DNA of 64,000 nt from Primula veris. Taxonomy: Eukaryota > Streptophyta > Magnoliopsida > Ericales > Primulaceae. Every line of letters begins with the position of its first letter. Position 1 is the stretch's first letter. Position numbers and translations under genes: made by a program. Of this stretch, positions 11,833 to 23,838 are shown one piece after another. The notes beneath the pieces are model-generated. The model made no database searches, was not told the DNA's origin, and was given only the letters and a program-made list of their open reading frames with translations. Where the stretch lies: NCBI GenBank assembly GCA_963682055.1, contig OY821749.1, positions 31,813,631-31,877,630 of the forward strand, in the 5' to 3' direction.

Positions 11833-12573
11833 TTAATATGTATAATTATATGTACATGTAATTAGGTTTGACTTATTTTTGGTTTGACTTGCTTCTTAAT
11901 ACATGTCTGTTGCTCATAAACTAGGCACATGGTATGTAACAGCTCAACAACTAAAGCATTAACTTTAAGCTACAAATAAGTCAATATTGATCCGATGTTC
12001 ATTACAAAATTTTAAATAAGAAAAATTAATAAACTACATTTGGAGAGTTTTTTTTTTTTTTTTTTTTAAAGTAAAAACTTATTAGCAAACAACGGGTCAT
12101 AATACATAGCATAAATGCCCCTGAAATATACTTCAAATGATTGAGTAAAATTACATAATACAAAATCATTCGAAGTGTCTAAAAACTGCTATTCAAGTGT
12201 TACCGCCAAATCTATCATGGATAAAACAAAATACATCAAAACAGAGAAACATACACGCTAATATTATCTCAACTATCAAAATAAAAGTTTCTTTAAGTGC
12301 GTCTGTCGAAGCAAATGATGATCATATAAACTAAACATTACGTGCAGACCATAATGGATGTTGGCGGCCAACCGATAGCCAACCCAATACTCAAAAGACT
12401 TGGAGAGTAGTTCACGGCTACTTCATTTCATTAAGGTTGATAAACATTATATACAAAAATGTTGCTAGTGTCTATCCACACACTGTTCAGTCCGACAAAA
12501 CTAAGCTAACTGTTATTGCAATTAAAATCATTTCTACCAGTGTATTGGATTCTTAAATCCATGTCTATCGTTA

Positions 12574-13154
12574 GACCATTAGTATCTCATTTTTCAAAAT
12601 ATAAATTTTTAAAAAATTATATGATTATGGTATAAAAAGTGACATGAATCAGGAACGCTATAAATTCTTTAATTTAAGAAAATACAAAATTCACATCATA
12701 TATGAGAAATGCATATGATTCACTAGATTAATACTTCTTTCGTTCCTAAACAAAATACGTACAATTTTGACCGATAATTTTTTCATATTTAGATTGACGG
12801 AAAAAATTATTTCAAAAGTTAATCACGTAGTTTATGGTTAGAACTATTTGATGAAATTTTTAATTTTTTCATTTCGGTAATTTTGATATGAAAATTTTGA
12901 TAGTAAAAGTTGCATGTATTTTCGTAGGGGTATTTATTTAGGGACGGAGTGAGTATAATAGTAATAAACTATCATAAGGTTCATATTTTTATGGTTGTAA
13001 TATTGTTATGATTATTAAAATATAATAAAAAAATAAAAATAATGTAGGGTTATTATAAGGAAATTAATAAGAAAGCTGTAATTTTATGTAAATGTAAATG
13101 ATTCCTTAAAATGTATAAAATGTGTTAGATTTGAGAAAATTGTTGCGAATGCTC
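12574..13154. mobile_element. Harbinger-like MITE containing a nested Stowaway-like MITE
   Basis: The outer element runs from gaccattagta to gcgaatgctc, flanked by TTA on both sides (12571-12573, 13155-13157), the 3-bp target site typical of PIF/Harbinger; its right end matches the GAGCATTC terminus of the element at 35462-36100. Inside, 12734-12953 begins cttctttcgttcctaaac and ends tttagggacggagtgag with flanking TA, as in Stowaway. The same composite recurs at about 44880-45290. Confidence 0.65.
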
Positions 13155-13699
13155 TTATTCCATCTATATATATATATATATATATATATGCATGCCCCTG
13201 AATAAGTAGAATACTACACAACTTGGAAGTTGAAAAGACTTGCAAGCTTTTCCCTATTTAAAATCCTAAGGCTTCATTTGATTAAAATCTGCAACAAATT
13301 AACATGGATTGAATACATGTTCTACAGTACAAGTATACAATCCACAAGCTAATATTTTTCTTGTTATTTTCTGGTTTAAGTTTTAAACCACTTAATGGTG
13401 CAGTAGTGTTAACTCACATGATGCGATTCTCTTCATCGTTTTCGGTAGATGGCTTGTTCATGTCAGCTTACACACATTTAGCCTACTCGCTGAAAATATG
13501 AGCTAAGATAATTTATCGCTAATAAAGTTCGTCGATGTGGATATCGTTTAAAAGTCTTTGTAGACCTCACACTTTCTTTATGTGGCACAAGTTGATTAAC
13601 CGCTGTCAACAGAGAAGATCGTCCGATATTATTACGAAGTAGACGTCTCAATACTACAAATTAGGACTTAGCTATCAAGTAAGAGCAAAAACAGTTGGC

Positions 13700-13930
13700 A
13701 ACAAACAGAGAAAAAATAAAGTGTGATTTTGTCCCCTACACCAAAAGCTTAACTTATTTATGGCAAGCATTTCTTTGTGATATAACCAAAACAAGACCTG
13801 GTTTAAGATAAGTCAGCTTCAAAAAGGATTGTAAGCCCACAAAAACGAATGATAACAAAAAAAATCAACTAAAAAAGATAATTTTTTTGAATAGGATAGG
13901 AGGTGTTAAGGACCACCCTAGTTTTGAAAA
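13700..13930. repeat. Diverged copy of the repeated noncoding block around the S1-like gene
   Basis: Shares aagtcagcttcaaaaagga, gtaagcc and ggaccaccctagttt in the same order as the blocks at 14330-15000 and 16715-17325, so three related copies lie within 3.7 kb. Confidence 0.55.
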
Positions 13931-14329
13931 CTAGCTGAAAATTACCCAAACTACTGAATTATTACTAAAGTTGTCATTCTCTTTTCAGTTCAGTAATTTC
14001 GGCATAACTGACTGGCTCGGGTATATTGCAACCTGAAGTTACCTGAACCCGTACTTTTTTATATATAAAAACCTTGCCGGGAGAGATTTATAAATTCAAA
14101 AGTATCAGGATTCATCGCCAGCATGCTAACATGGTTATGAGCCACGATTATATGTTTTAAGATTATATGGTAACATGTGCTTAGTGCATATAAGGGATTA
14201 AGGGAAGTTGAGGTTTCATTAATTTAGATTTGGAATTTTCTTTACATAAGCTATCAATTGAACATGTGTTTGTATAATGTATCCAAGCAATCAACACAAA
14301 AGACCCGTGATATTTAGTAACAACACAAA

Positions 14330-15000
14330 TTAAATAGCGAAAACGCCGAAACAAAATAGAAATGATACTTTGTCTTGTATACTTGCATTCTGAACTTAAA
14401 TGTAACAAACTCCAAGCGAGAGAGCACCAAACAAGGAATGGTAGAGACAAGTCATCTTCAAAAAAGAGTGTATAAGCCAAAGTAATGAAAAAGAACAAAA
14501 ACGTCGAGTCTCTATAAGACTAACCAGCCCAATAACCAAACCAATCACGCTAAACAAGACAGAGCTCTACAAAGGACCACCCTGGTTGTAAAAGAAAGAT
14601 ACTATCTACGCGTTTGTAGTGCCAAACTTAAGTGAAAATTAAGTTGTACAAACGAGAAAATTTATAGTTTCCTTTTTGTGCCATTCTTGTCTCTTATTTT
14701 ACATAAATGTATACAGTACATTTCTAGCTAGTGGGAAATTATCTGCAAGATAATTAGTGTACAAGTGATCCTTGTTAACTTCAAAATTCCAATTGCTTAT
14801 AAGTTAGAATATTGTCTCACACAACAACAGTTTGAGAATGACCATGTCATAACAGTTTAAAGAAAAAATTGAAACTTAATTTGTGATTATTTATTATGCA
14901 TGGGGCTTTTTTCCCACCAGTGGGCACCTGAAGGAAGTCGAAGTTCTAAGAGAAAAGGAAAGGCTATCATTAGTATTGCTTTATAACACATTAATTATTT
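14330..15000. repeat. Noncoding block upstream of the S1-like gene, repeated downstream
   Basis: Shares with 16715-17325 the ordered words caaggaatggtaga, aagtcatcttc, agagtgtataagcc, ccaaaccaatcac, ggaccaccctggttgtaaaa and, further on, gggcacctgaagg...aaaggctat...tagtattg. The offset is about 2.37 kb, so the S1-like gene sits between two arms of an old direct duplication. A 105-codon minus-strand frame in it (14498-14181) shows no recognisable domain. Confidence 0.65.
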
Positions 15001-15732
15001 TTGCAGACAAATGGCTCAAGGGAATTTAAAGTGTGAAATTTGTCGAAAGCTAAGAGACGAGACCTCCATGGAGGTTTCTAGCTAAGCTCGTGAAGCATCG
15101 TATGTGCGGAAATGAGGAATACAGATTGGTAATATTTAGGACTTGTTTGGTTGCAACTGTTAAGTCCCGTTTCTCTTTGTTTTGTGGCTATAACTTATCA
15201 AGTTTTCGGGTGTTCAAGTCTAAAACCGAGTTTTTATGTTTTTTGACCTGAAAAGGCTTTCCCTCTGCATAGTTGGGAAAATGTTGCAGTTAGACAAACT
15301 CTTAAGAGTTAGATACACATGTGGAATATCACTAGAGCTCAGATTGAGCTTTAGTGATGTATTCATTTGTTTTTCAAATTTCATTATCTCATTTCTGTAA
15401 TCACTTCATACATTGCATTTAGCAGTCTCAGCGGATATGAAAGCATTAATTTGGTTCTGTTCATGATTTGTTGTCCAGGTCCCTGATTGATTTGAATCTA
15501 TATTAATTGAGTAATCAATTTGTTCTTTATATTTTACCAAAATCATACAGAAGTAACTGATATTCAAAGCCATTTATTTACACAAATTTAAGGCTATTAA
15601 ATAGAGAGACGACGTTCATTGAATTTAAATTACAAAAATCCAATCCATATTAATGTTATTCCAGTAAAGAGGAGAATAAAATTAAAGTATAGGAGTGCTG
15701 GCCTGCCGTATTTTTAAGGGAAGGGAAACCAT

Positions 15733-15746
15733 CTACTATATATTCC
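15733..15746 (+). promoter_or_regulatory. Candidate TATA box of the S1-like gene
   Basis: A ctatatattcc run lies about 70-80 bp upstream of the ATG at 15813, compatible with a TATA box and a short leader. Assigned by position and composition only. Confidence 0.45.
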
Positions 15747-15812
15747 AATCAGAATATCAAATATTTTAAGTACATATTTCGGAATCATAGCAATTCAAGT
15801 TTCACGACTACA

Positions 15813-16229
15813 ATGAGTCGTTTATACGTTTCCTTAGTTTTGTTAACATTTTTTTTCTTCTACATAAACTTGTCTGAGAGTGACCAACAAAATGGCATCC
15901 CAAATACTTACCTCCATATCACCTCCCGACTTCCACCACCTCAGATGCATTTTCGTCTCCAAGCTAAACATTTCGATATGAACCGCACACTCGACAATGG
16001 TCAGCGTTTCACATTAAATTTCTGGCATAATCCATTCGGGGGTACGCTGTACTTTTGTCATTTTTACTGGAATAATAAAGATGCGGTATTCAATGTCTAC
16101 ACTAATAAGATTGGCAATCATTGTCGCATATATTGGTGGGCGAAAGAACAATGTTATTGGGAGGTGAGAACCGATGGTTTTTATTTTAGCGGCAATAACA
16201 AATCGTGGGAGAAGAAATATAGCTGGTAG
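15813..16229 (+). CDS. S1/self-incompatibility-like secreted protein (SPH family), single exon
   Basis: Encodes 138 residues, the usual length for plant self-incompatibility protein S1 homologues: small secreted proteins, one member of which is the poppy pistil S determinant; most members have no known role. Residues 1-23 form a signal peptide with a Leu/Phe-rich core (LVLLTFFFFYINL), so the mature protein should be exported. Family motifs visible: GQRFTLNFWHNPFGGTLYFC near residues 64-83, the FYWNNKDAVFNVY strand, then C..YWW...QCYWEVRTDGFYFS and a terminal W..KYSW. Only three Cys are seen (after TLYF, in NHC and in EQC). The Cys normally found earlier, in the L.VHC.SKDDD-like segment, appears as Arg in HFRLQAKHFD. 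Intronless as is usual for the family, with AATAAA about 70 bp after the stop. A working gene is likely; its tissue and partner are unknown. Confidence 0.88.
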   Translation: MSRLYVSLVLLTFFFFYINLSESDQQNGIPNTYLHITSRLPPPQMHFRLQAKHFDMNRTLDNGQRFTLNFWHNPFGGTLYFCHFYWNNKDAVFNVYTNKIGNHCRIYWWAKEQCYWEVRTDGFYFSGNNKSWEKKYSW

Positions 16230-16295
16230 TAATGTCCTCAAGTACAAGGAATGATAGCCTGTAGAAATTCTCATGCTATCTATATAAAAATATGT

Positions 16296-16304
16296 CAATA
16301 AAAA
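16296..16304 (+). terminator. Candidate poly(A) signal of the S1-like gene
   Basis: caataaaaaatg occurs about 70 bp after the TAG stop, suitable as a near-upstream polyadenylation element. Confidence 0.5.
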
Positions 16305-16714
16305 ATGTTTTCGATATAATTTGTTAGTCTTGCATTGTTCTCATTATAACTCTTTTTAAGTCATTTTTCTACCTTTATTGCGTACTGGGATTATAGGGTT
16401 ACATTGCAGTCTGCCATAGAAATTTTTCTACCTCTCTGCAACTCATCTCTCTCGCCATTCTTGACAAAACGACCTGCCTAAAAACGCCATAACTCGCTTT
16501 TCAATTTGGACAAATTATTTATTTAATGAATCAAAGTTATCTGGATGCATCGCTAGCATGCTACATGTGTATCCTACGCTCACATGTGCATCTGAAGGGA
16601 AAATAAGATTTTTATGATTTCAAATTTAAAAATTTGGATGCATAAGTTTTCATGTGCATGTGTATCCAAACGAAGAACTTAAAAGTATTGTGATTTAGGG
16701 TAAAAACAGAAAAC

Positions 16715-17325
16715 GTTGGCCGCAGGCATAGCGAAAATGATACTTTTCCCCACATATTTACATTTGGAACCTGTATATGACATACTCAATCGAGAGAGCA
16801 AACGAAACAAGGAATGGTAGAAACAAGTCATCTTCGAAAAAGAGTGTATAAGCCAGAGAAATGAATGAAAACAAAAAGGTTTGTGTCACTAAGCCCAGCA
16901 ATAGCCAAACCAATCACACTAAACAAGACAAAAATGCTAAGAACGGACCACCCTGGTTGTAAAATAAAGATTCACTCTATGTTTTATACAGTAAACCTAG
17001 TGAAAAGAAGGGAAAAAAGTGAAAATGTTGAGTCTTATTTTAAGGTACACCATTTACTGGGGAAACTTAATGAGATGTAAAAAGTGTCCGATATTAACTC
17101 ATTCAATGGTTTCACATACAAAAGATTTTACTTAGAATATTGTCTCTCAAATCACCAAAAGTATTTGAGAATGTTGATGCCATACAGCCTAATGTAAGGG
17201 TGTGAATTTTATCGAGTCATCTATTACTCGGGACCTTTTTCCCATTAGTGGGCACCTGAAGGTTGAGAAGTCGAACTCGGAAGTGAAAAAAAGAAAGGCT
17301 ATTAGTATTGATTCGAGACAAAATG
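16715..17325. repeat. Downstream arm of the direct duplication flanking the S1-like gene
   Basis: Collinear match to 14330-15000 with many substitutions and small indels, so the event is old. No S1-like open frame follows it, so if the gene was included in the duplication one copy has been lost. 17330-18650 holds only AT-rich sequence and a MITE right end (gttaagaatgctctta at about 18207). Confidence 0.65.
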
Positions 17326-18683
17326 TTATGTTCAAGAGAGTCTTTTGTATGCTTAATGGCGATCACTTCTTTGAAATCAAAATAACTTTAGTTTTCTTTT
17401 TTCGCTACGTTAAATTAGTATATGCAGGTTTGGTGTACGGTGTACTGCTTAATTAATTCTCACAAACTCACTCGAAAATTAAACTACCAACGAAAGAGTA
17501 AGCATGTCATGCATTCATTCTTAACATCCCATTTTTGCAACTTCTTTTCTTTTATGCTTTTATCTCAATCCACATCCAGATGGTTGTATTCGATATTCAG
17601 TGTAAATATGCTTATTGATAACTGATTCACTTTTTCATTTTTATTTCTCTCTCTAGACAGATAGTATCTTTTTTTTCCTGTAAAAACTTTTTCTCTCTCT
17701 CCCGTGTGATCTTCTCCCCGTCTCTATTAAAGATAAAAAATTTCATCAGGCCTACATCTGCTTACTACAATCAATCATATATCATGTGTTAGTAGGTTTT
17801 TAAAACCCTAGTTTGATCATAGATATTTTGACCATTTGTCTTTATATAATCAAAACGTAAATTATTGTTAGAAGTTACTAATCTGTGGAGTTTTATATGT
17901 TTTCATCTTTAACATTATGGTTTTATTTTTTGTGTTATGTTTTTTTTTACTATATTTTGGTGATAAGTTTAAAATAAAACACTTTATTTTAATCATAAAG
18001 TTAAGGTTATAAATGAATTTAATATGTCTAAGATTGTTATTTGAATGGTTGATTAGAGGAAAAATGTTTAAGATAGAAAAAAACAAAAAAAAATTGTTTT
18101 TTTTATATTTATATAGCATTGTTGTTCACCATATGAAAAAATAGATATACATAGTTCATAAAATTTGTATATAGTCATATCTGGAGAAAAAATTAAAAGA
18201 AACTGTTAAGAATGCTCTTAGTCCCTTGATTATATATATAGCTCCTCATAGCTTCATATTCACACACATTAATTTTCATTATACAGTACTACACGGCGAG
18301 ACTCGGTGAATGTGTGATTAGAATGCGTGTAGGACCAAATAATTTCTCCCCTTAATACAGTCTTAACACCATTTCCGATCGAATAAAAACACAGCCCATT
18401 AGAAAAGTAAATTTAAGATTAAAAAACTTAACTGTATAAAACAAAAGTCAAAAACCTAGATTTTGATACTAGTATAGAATTTGAACACCGCATCGTCTTT
18501 GCTAATCCACTAGTCTTCCTTGCGACCAAATTACATTAGTAAATTGTGTAACACATACAAAATGCGACATTCGAACACACACAGGTTTTCTCCTTTCAGC
18601 AATAAGCTAGCTAAGAAATTGCCGCAGTTACATCACGGAAAACTATAAATACTAATCATAATTCCTGTTATAATGTAGGCCTT

Positions 18684-19228
18684 CTAAAGGTCCATTCGCC
18701 TTGAAACAGATCCTGTAGCAGAAGCAGCTTCACGATCTAAACGCCGACGTTCTCTCTGACAGGATACATTTTAATCGTCAATTAGACAAGTAAACAAAAT
18801 TAAACACATCTAGCTGTACTATATGCTTAGGCTCATAAACTTACAAATTAGAATAAAATGTGTTCATTCTAGAGTTTGAAGTTTGAACAGATGATCACAA
18901 AAAATATAAAAAGTACGAACAAGTGATCAACGTACTTTTTGTAATATATCAAACAATTAAACCCTGTTTGCAATCACAACCAAAGAATCTCACAACCTAG
19001 AGGAAATCTCCAATTTATAAAAGTCAAAGCAACAAGTGACAAATATAGTCCAGTCGGAAAATATATATTTATTGCTTTAAAACGAAAAATGAAAAAACAA
19101 CATACCCTTCTTTCCCAGTATGGATGAAAGCAGACAAAATCATAGACTGTAGTAATGGTCGAAGCCAAAGCGATGTTGAGACCGGTAAACAACAACAATG
19201 CAGCCATGGGCCGCGTCCTATGCGGCAT
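18684..19228 (-). CDS. Small conserved plant membrane protein, 64 aa, two exons
   Basis: Exon 1 is 19228-19106 (41 codons) and exon 2 is 18755-18684 (24 codons with stop TAG), joined in phase 0 across a 350-bp GT/AG intron. The product starts MPHRTRPMAALLLFTGLNIA, has one hydrophobic segment at about residues 8-28, then TVYDFVCFHPYWERRRERRR and a short polar tail ending SRRMDL. The pattern 'TM helix, then YDFVCF.PYWERRRERRR' matches, from memory, a family of very short uncharacterised plant proteins; its function is unknown. The Arg-rich block after the helix suggests a cytosolic or matrix side. A 5'-UTR intron is likely: a minus-strand donor (CAGTGAAG|GTAAAAAC) near 20670 follows a GA-rich leader, and an acceptor (ttttgtag|TGGTTGG) sits near 19255. 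Annotation pipelines often miss so short a gene. Confidence 0.75.
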
Positions 19229-20839
19229 CTTTCTTAAGCTCTAAGCTTCCAACCACTACAAAATTCAAATTCCAAAAACCTTAACACCACAAGTGTAGTA
19301 CATAAATTGCCTTATTGACACCTTTGGTTGCATCTGACAAGTATGAAGTACATTTTTTTGCCAAGGATAAGAAATTTACTTTCAAGTAGCATTAGTAATA
19401 TTAACTGTAACGTTATAGATGGATGATTTGGCAGAAAGTAAGAAATATATTTTGGTATAGTGAGTAGTGGAAAGTATTTGATGGCTGTGTGGAATTGTTA
19501 AATAGGAAGTATATGCATATTTCTTCTTAAAAAGAAGAATGAATCAGCATGTTTAATATAATATACTTTTCTACATCGAAATAAAAATGACTTCATTTTC
19601 TCATGCTTTTCGGACATGCTTAGACTAAAAGGTTAAAGTACAAAAATATATGCTGTTGTCTGTTCGGGAAACAAGTTCAACAAATTCTCTGAACACTTGA
19701 AAGGAACTGTGGTTGTTGAAAAAATTAGTCTAGATATTGCCTTCAATTCCTTGCTTTAGATTTATTACCCCTATCGTTGGATATACAATCCACACACATA
19801 AACGCATACATACATATATAAATATCACTTTTCAATAGATGTTCTCGATCTCGAAGAAAGAAGCTAGAACAAAAACCGGAAAAATGCTGCATTTCAAATC
19901 TATGAAGTTATACCCCAAAATCAAATCTTTCATGAATCATGACCATCTATCTCTACTCATTCACTCAACAAAAAACAATAAATATTCGGCACTTATAATT
20001 TCGAAACCCCAAAACGTCACCCATCTCACGTTTGAAATAAATATTACGGAGTAGTAATAGCCAAGATCATGTGCACCAAGGTACACGACAAACTATATAT
20101 CTGAAACTCATATGTTCTTGGCTAAAAAAACATTTACTCAAACACATTTGACTATTTTCCTCACATTTTCTTAGTAAGGACCTGTTTAGCTGCAAATCTA
20201 ATCGAATAATCCGGTTTATCTAATGATGGGATAAAAAAGTAAGTTCAATCGCACAAAAACAATAACTATCCCGGATTGATAAAACACTAACAAATAGGTT
20301 AAGCTTAAAATCTGCAAACAAACAACAATATTGTGAATTTTTTTCAAAAAAAAAAAAACAAGTACCTCGTAATTTATAAAATAGGAAACGAATCAAACGA
20401 TAGAATAACAATTATGTATATATAATCCTTTAACCCAAAATCACTTAAAAACGTATAATTAAATGACCTAGCAATTAAAACATTTCGTCGAACAGTTGGT
20501 GTGCAAAAAATTAAAACGCATATAAAAATACAACAAAACGGTAAATATACATTGTACTGAACAAAATAAACTATTTTTTAGAATTACCCACAAAAATATA
20601 TGTGATTCTAAGCACTGAATAAAAGAATTGTTCAGAAATAATAATAAAAAATGGGGTTTTGAGTTTTTACCTTCACTGAGATAATCACGCTTGGTGCTCT
20701 CTCTCTCTAAAATAATTTTTTATTTTTTTTATTTTTGTATTAGTAGTTTTGGTACACATTCAAATAAACCCTTCAATTATTTGGTATTCTCAATTGAACC
20801 ACAATTAAATATAGATAATAAATAGTACACATTCCCAAT

Positions 20840-21110
20840 ACATGGAGAGTTCGGTTCGTTTCGGGTCAGTTTTTGATAAAACCGAAACTGAACATAAATT
20901 TCAGCTCGATTTTTTTGGGTTTTCGGTCTTTTTGGTTTATGAACCGAACCGGTCTGTCTTTGTCCGGTTTCGGGTTTTTTCAGTTTTTTTTCGGTTTTTT
21001 TCGGTTCGGTTTTATAGTAAACCGAAACCGAGCCGAGACGTGTTCGGTTTTTCCGGTTTTCGGTTTGTTTCGGTTCGGTCGGGTTTTCTCCCAGCCATAC
21101 TTAAAACGAA
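20840..21110. mobile_element. CGGTT-rich nonautonomous hAT-like element
   Basis: Built almost entirely of ttcggttt and aaccgaa words, with a right end cccagccata resembling the cagcccta end of the element at 33009-33318. The skewed words leave chance Phe/Gly/Val-rich open frames of 95-98 codons, which are not genes. Target duplication not clear. Confidence 0.55.
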
Positions 21111-21618
21111 TAACGGGACATTTGATTAGTTTCTATTTTATTTTTTGGAAAAAAAAAATACATTTTTGAAAAATTAAACTCATACATTTAAGAGACTATG
21201 AATTTGAATTTAGTGTTACTAATTTCGATATAAAAATCATGAGAAAATAATCAATATTCCAGACACATTAGTACATATAAAAAGAATATGTGCTTAACTG
21301 ATACTAGAACAAGATCATTTTCAACGTAACCAATTTCGATACGAAAATAGTGCGGAAAATATCAATATTCCGGGTACATATAAAAAATAATACGTGCCTC
21401 AGCCTAACTAATAGAATGTGATTATTTTGATGATGAGAGAGAAAATATAGGATCTAAACCTCAAAAGTTATTAAAATAAGTTTTTTTTTTTTTTGCATCG
21501 GGTTCTAAACAACAACTGAAAATTCAAGCAAACCAGGCGTCTCACTCGTAAGAAAAGGGAAATGGGGTACCTAACTTATAGTTATCATAACTCAAACTAT
21601 ATATATATATATATATAT

Positions 21619-21985
21619 CCTCCCCCTATATAGGAAATGTTATATGAACATCATGAAAAACACCAAACAAGACACTTTTTCGTAAAAACGCTCCAAATCA
21701 AGATTTGGTTAATGCAAATCTCCACGGTTTCACGACGGGAACACAAATATGCGTCTTGTTTTTTTTTTCTGAGATGCATAATGACATGTTTTGAATTTTT
21801 AAATTTTACCATAATTTCGAAACATGTCATTATACATCTCGGAAAAAAAAAAACGCATATTTGTGTTCCCGTCGTGAAACCGTGGAGATTTGCATTAACC
21901 AAATCTTGATTTGGAGCGTTTTTACGAAAAAGTGTCTAGTTGGGTGTTTTTCATGATGTTCATATAACATTTCCCATATAGGGGA

Positions 21986-21987
<2 letters not shown>
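21619..21987. mobile_element. Near-perfect foldback (hairpin) element inside a TA repeat
   Basis: Two arms of about 170-180 bp (21619-21797 and 21816-21987) are almost exact reverse complements around an 18-bp loop. The left begins cctccccctatataggaaat and the right ends atttcccatataggggagg. Both flanks are (TA)n, so insertion into a TA target is likely, but the exact duplication is hidden. The arms carry the same open frame in both orientations, an artefact of the symmetry. It is a MITE-type foldback; if transcribed it would make a long hairpin. Confidence 0.85.
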
Positions 21988-22050
<63 letters not shown>

Positions 22051-22486
22051 GTCAAAGTTGGGTAAGCTACATATTCTATGTTGAAAGTATTTTATCCTTT
22101 TTCAACAAATATAGGAAGTGGTTTAATAAGTATTTTTGACTCGCATTGAGTTAACTAAAGAATCTACTTGAGAGGACTTTGACGATTTTGTATACGATCA
22201 AACATACATAAGCAGCACCGTGGCTAAAAGATAACAGTTATAATCCTTACATATTAGACGGAAAACAACAAGCAATCATCTAGTTACAAACTTTTTTACA
22301 GCAGTTGCATATTCATGACTTCACAATGTCACCTGATAGCCTTGTCACGCTCCTCATTTTTAAGTCGAGTGCACAACTAAAATCGATCAAACTTATCTTA
22401 CTTCTCCCTGTTCCTCTTTTCTTAAATCTTCGATATACTTTTCCCTGTTTCTTTTGTCGCCGTTGCCGTTGCTGCTGCTAAATGAG

Positions 22487-22523
22487 TTAGAATTAGAATT
22501 AGAATTAGAATTAGAATTAGAAT
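22487..22523. repeat. AATTAG hexanucleotide repeat
   Basis: About six head-to-tail copies of aattag. It follows a short Gln/Arg-coding stretch on the minus strand (22480-22385) that resembles a diverged copy of the last NLR exon (CAG-rich after an ag acceptor). Confidence 0.8.
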
Positions 22524-23180
22524 AAATGTAAACAATTCGGTCTAGTTACAGAATGAACATGAAAGCAATTTTTTTAAAATGCCAAATTCTACTCAAAAAA
22601 ATCCCTCCAGAAATTGGTTTACTCGGTTATATGTTTGTTTGGGTGTTGATTTTGTTTGCTGTGTATGTGCTGCTTAAGAAAATAAAATAAGAGTATTGTG
22701 GTTTTCAGGTTAAAAGGACGTGTTACGTATTTACCATTTATTATTCTTGTGATTTCAAAATCATTGATCTTTTTACAACAAAAGGAAATGCAAAAAAAAA
22801 AAATATATCGTAAGAGATGTTGGTTAAGTTAATTCATAAAAAAGTAATCCATGGTCAATGGAGACAACTTTAAAAAATGATTTAAATCGTACAATCAAAA
22901 TTATGGGAGAATTTGTCCTTCCAAAAACTTCAAATTTACCTCTATGTAACTCGAAATGTGAAAGGTACCGATCCAAGTGGTTCACCGAGAGACAAAAACT
23001 CAATGGCCCAAAACTGTAACGAAAACCGCAGTTCTTAATCTGGAGAGACAAATGCCTTTTCTCTCTCACATACATCACACAGAAGCTCTGACTACTCTCT
23101 AACGGAGACCTAATCAAGGGCTGTGATCCAATCATCGGATTTTGATTTCTTGTTTCAGATGAGAAATTGTCTGTTTCGGA

Positions 23181-23312
23181 ATGGAGGTAGATCGAGGCAG
23201 TGGTGGTCCAGAGCAAATGCAGAAGCTGGACGGCTCCAAGCACAAGATTTGTTCCACTTTCTTTTCCATCTTCCTTTTCGTTGCCTCGCCGTCGTTGATT
23301 CTGCTGCTATAA
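23181..23312 (+). CDS. Small ORF (43 aa), N-terminal-like fragment of unknown protein
   Basis: ATG to TAA gives a polar start (MEVDRGSGGPEQMQKLDGSK) followed by a hydrophobic segment at about residues 24-43, like the cytosolic leader plus anchor of a membrane protein. A polypyrimidine/cttgtttcag acceptor-like site lies 20 bp upstream. It sits head-on to the 3' end of NLR copy A. I do not recognise it; it may be a detached first exon. The paralogous frame in unit B has ATG changed to ATA. Confidence 0.3.
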   Translation: MEVDRGSGGPEQMQKLDGSKHKICSTFFSIFLFVASPSLILLL

Positions 23313-23838
23313 TGTTATTATTTTGATTTAGTCATGAGAAAAAGAGGGAACTCATTTTGTACATAAATGTTACTGTAACTGTCGGGTGCACTTAGCTTGC
23401 CATTTCCCAAATATTAAGTTCTAAGGTAATTAAAAAATAGCAAAAATCTGTATAACAGTCTGTGAACAGCCAAAAAAGGGAAAAAAGTACGCAAGCAAAT
23501 GAAAAGCAATGCCTTGACTGATTTGCAATTCTAATCCTTAGAAATCAAATTGAAAACAATAAGCAGATCTTAGTTAAACTTAAATCGTCTTGAAATAAAA
23601 GATATTACAATTTTTGTTTCCTTTGGATCTGAATTTTAAAACAAGCCACCAAAGAAACAAAGGAAAAAGACATAATCCAGTGACATGAGTCCATAATTCA
23701 GTTCAACGATGAAACCTCAAGAGAGAGAGAGAAATTAAAATAATTCAGTGTCATGAGTCCATTATTTTACCATATAATCTTCTCTTGTTCGTGATATTTA
23801 AGTCCAAGTATAGTCCAAGTATCCATAAGCATTATCGA

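Noticed and set aside
14181..14498. 105-codon minus-strand frame with hydrophobic stretches
   Set aside because: Lies in a repeated noncoding block whose other copies (16715-17325) do not keep the frame; no recognisable domain.
20842..21169. 95-98-codon Phe/Ser/Val-rich frames
   Set aside because: Chance frames across the CGGTT-rich element; two frames overlap and mirror the ones at 32974-33389.
21637..21909. 90- and 83-codon frames on opposite strands with matching sequence
   Set aside because: Produced by the symmetry of the foldback element, not by coding.
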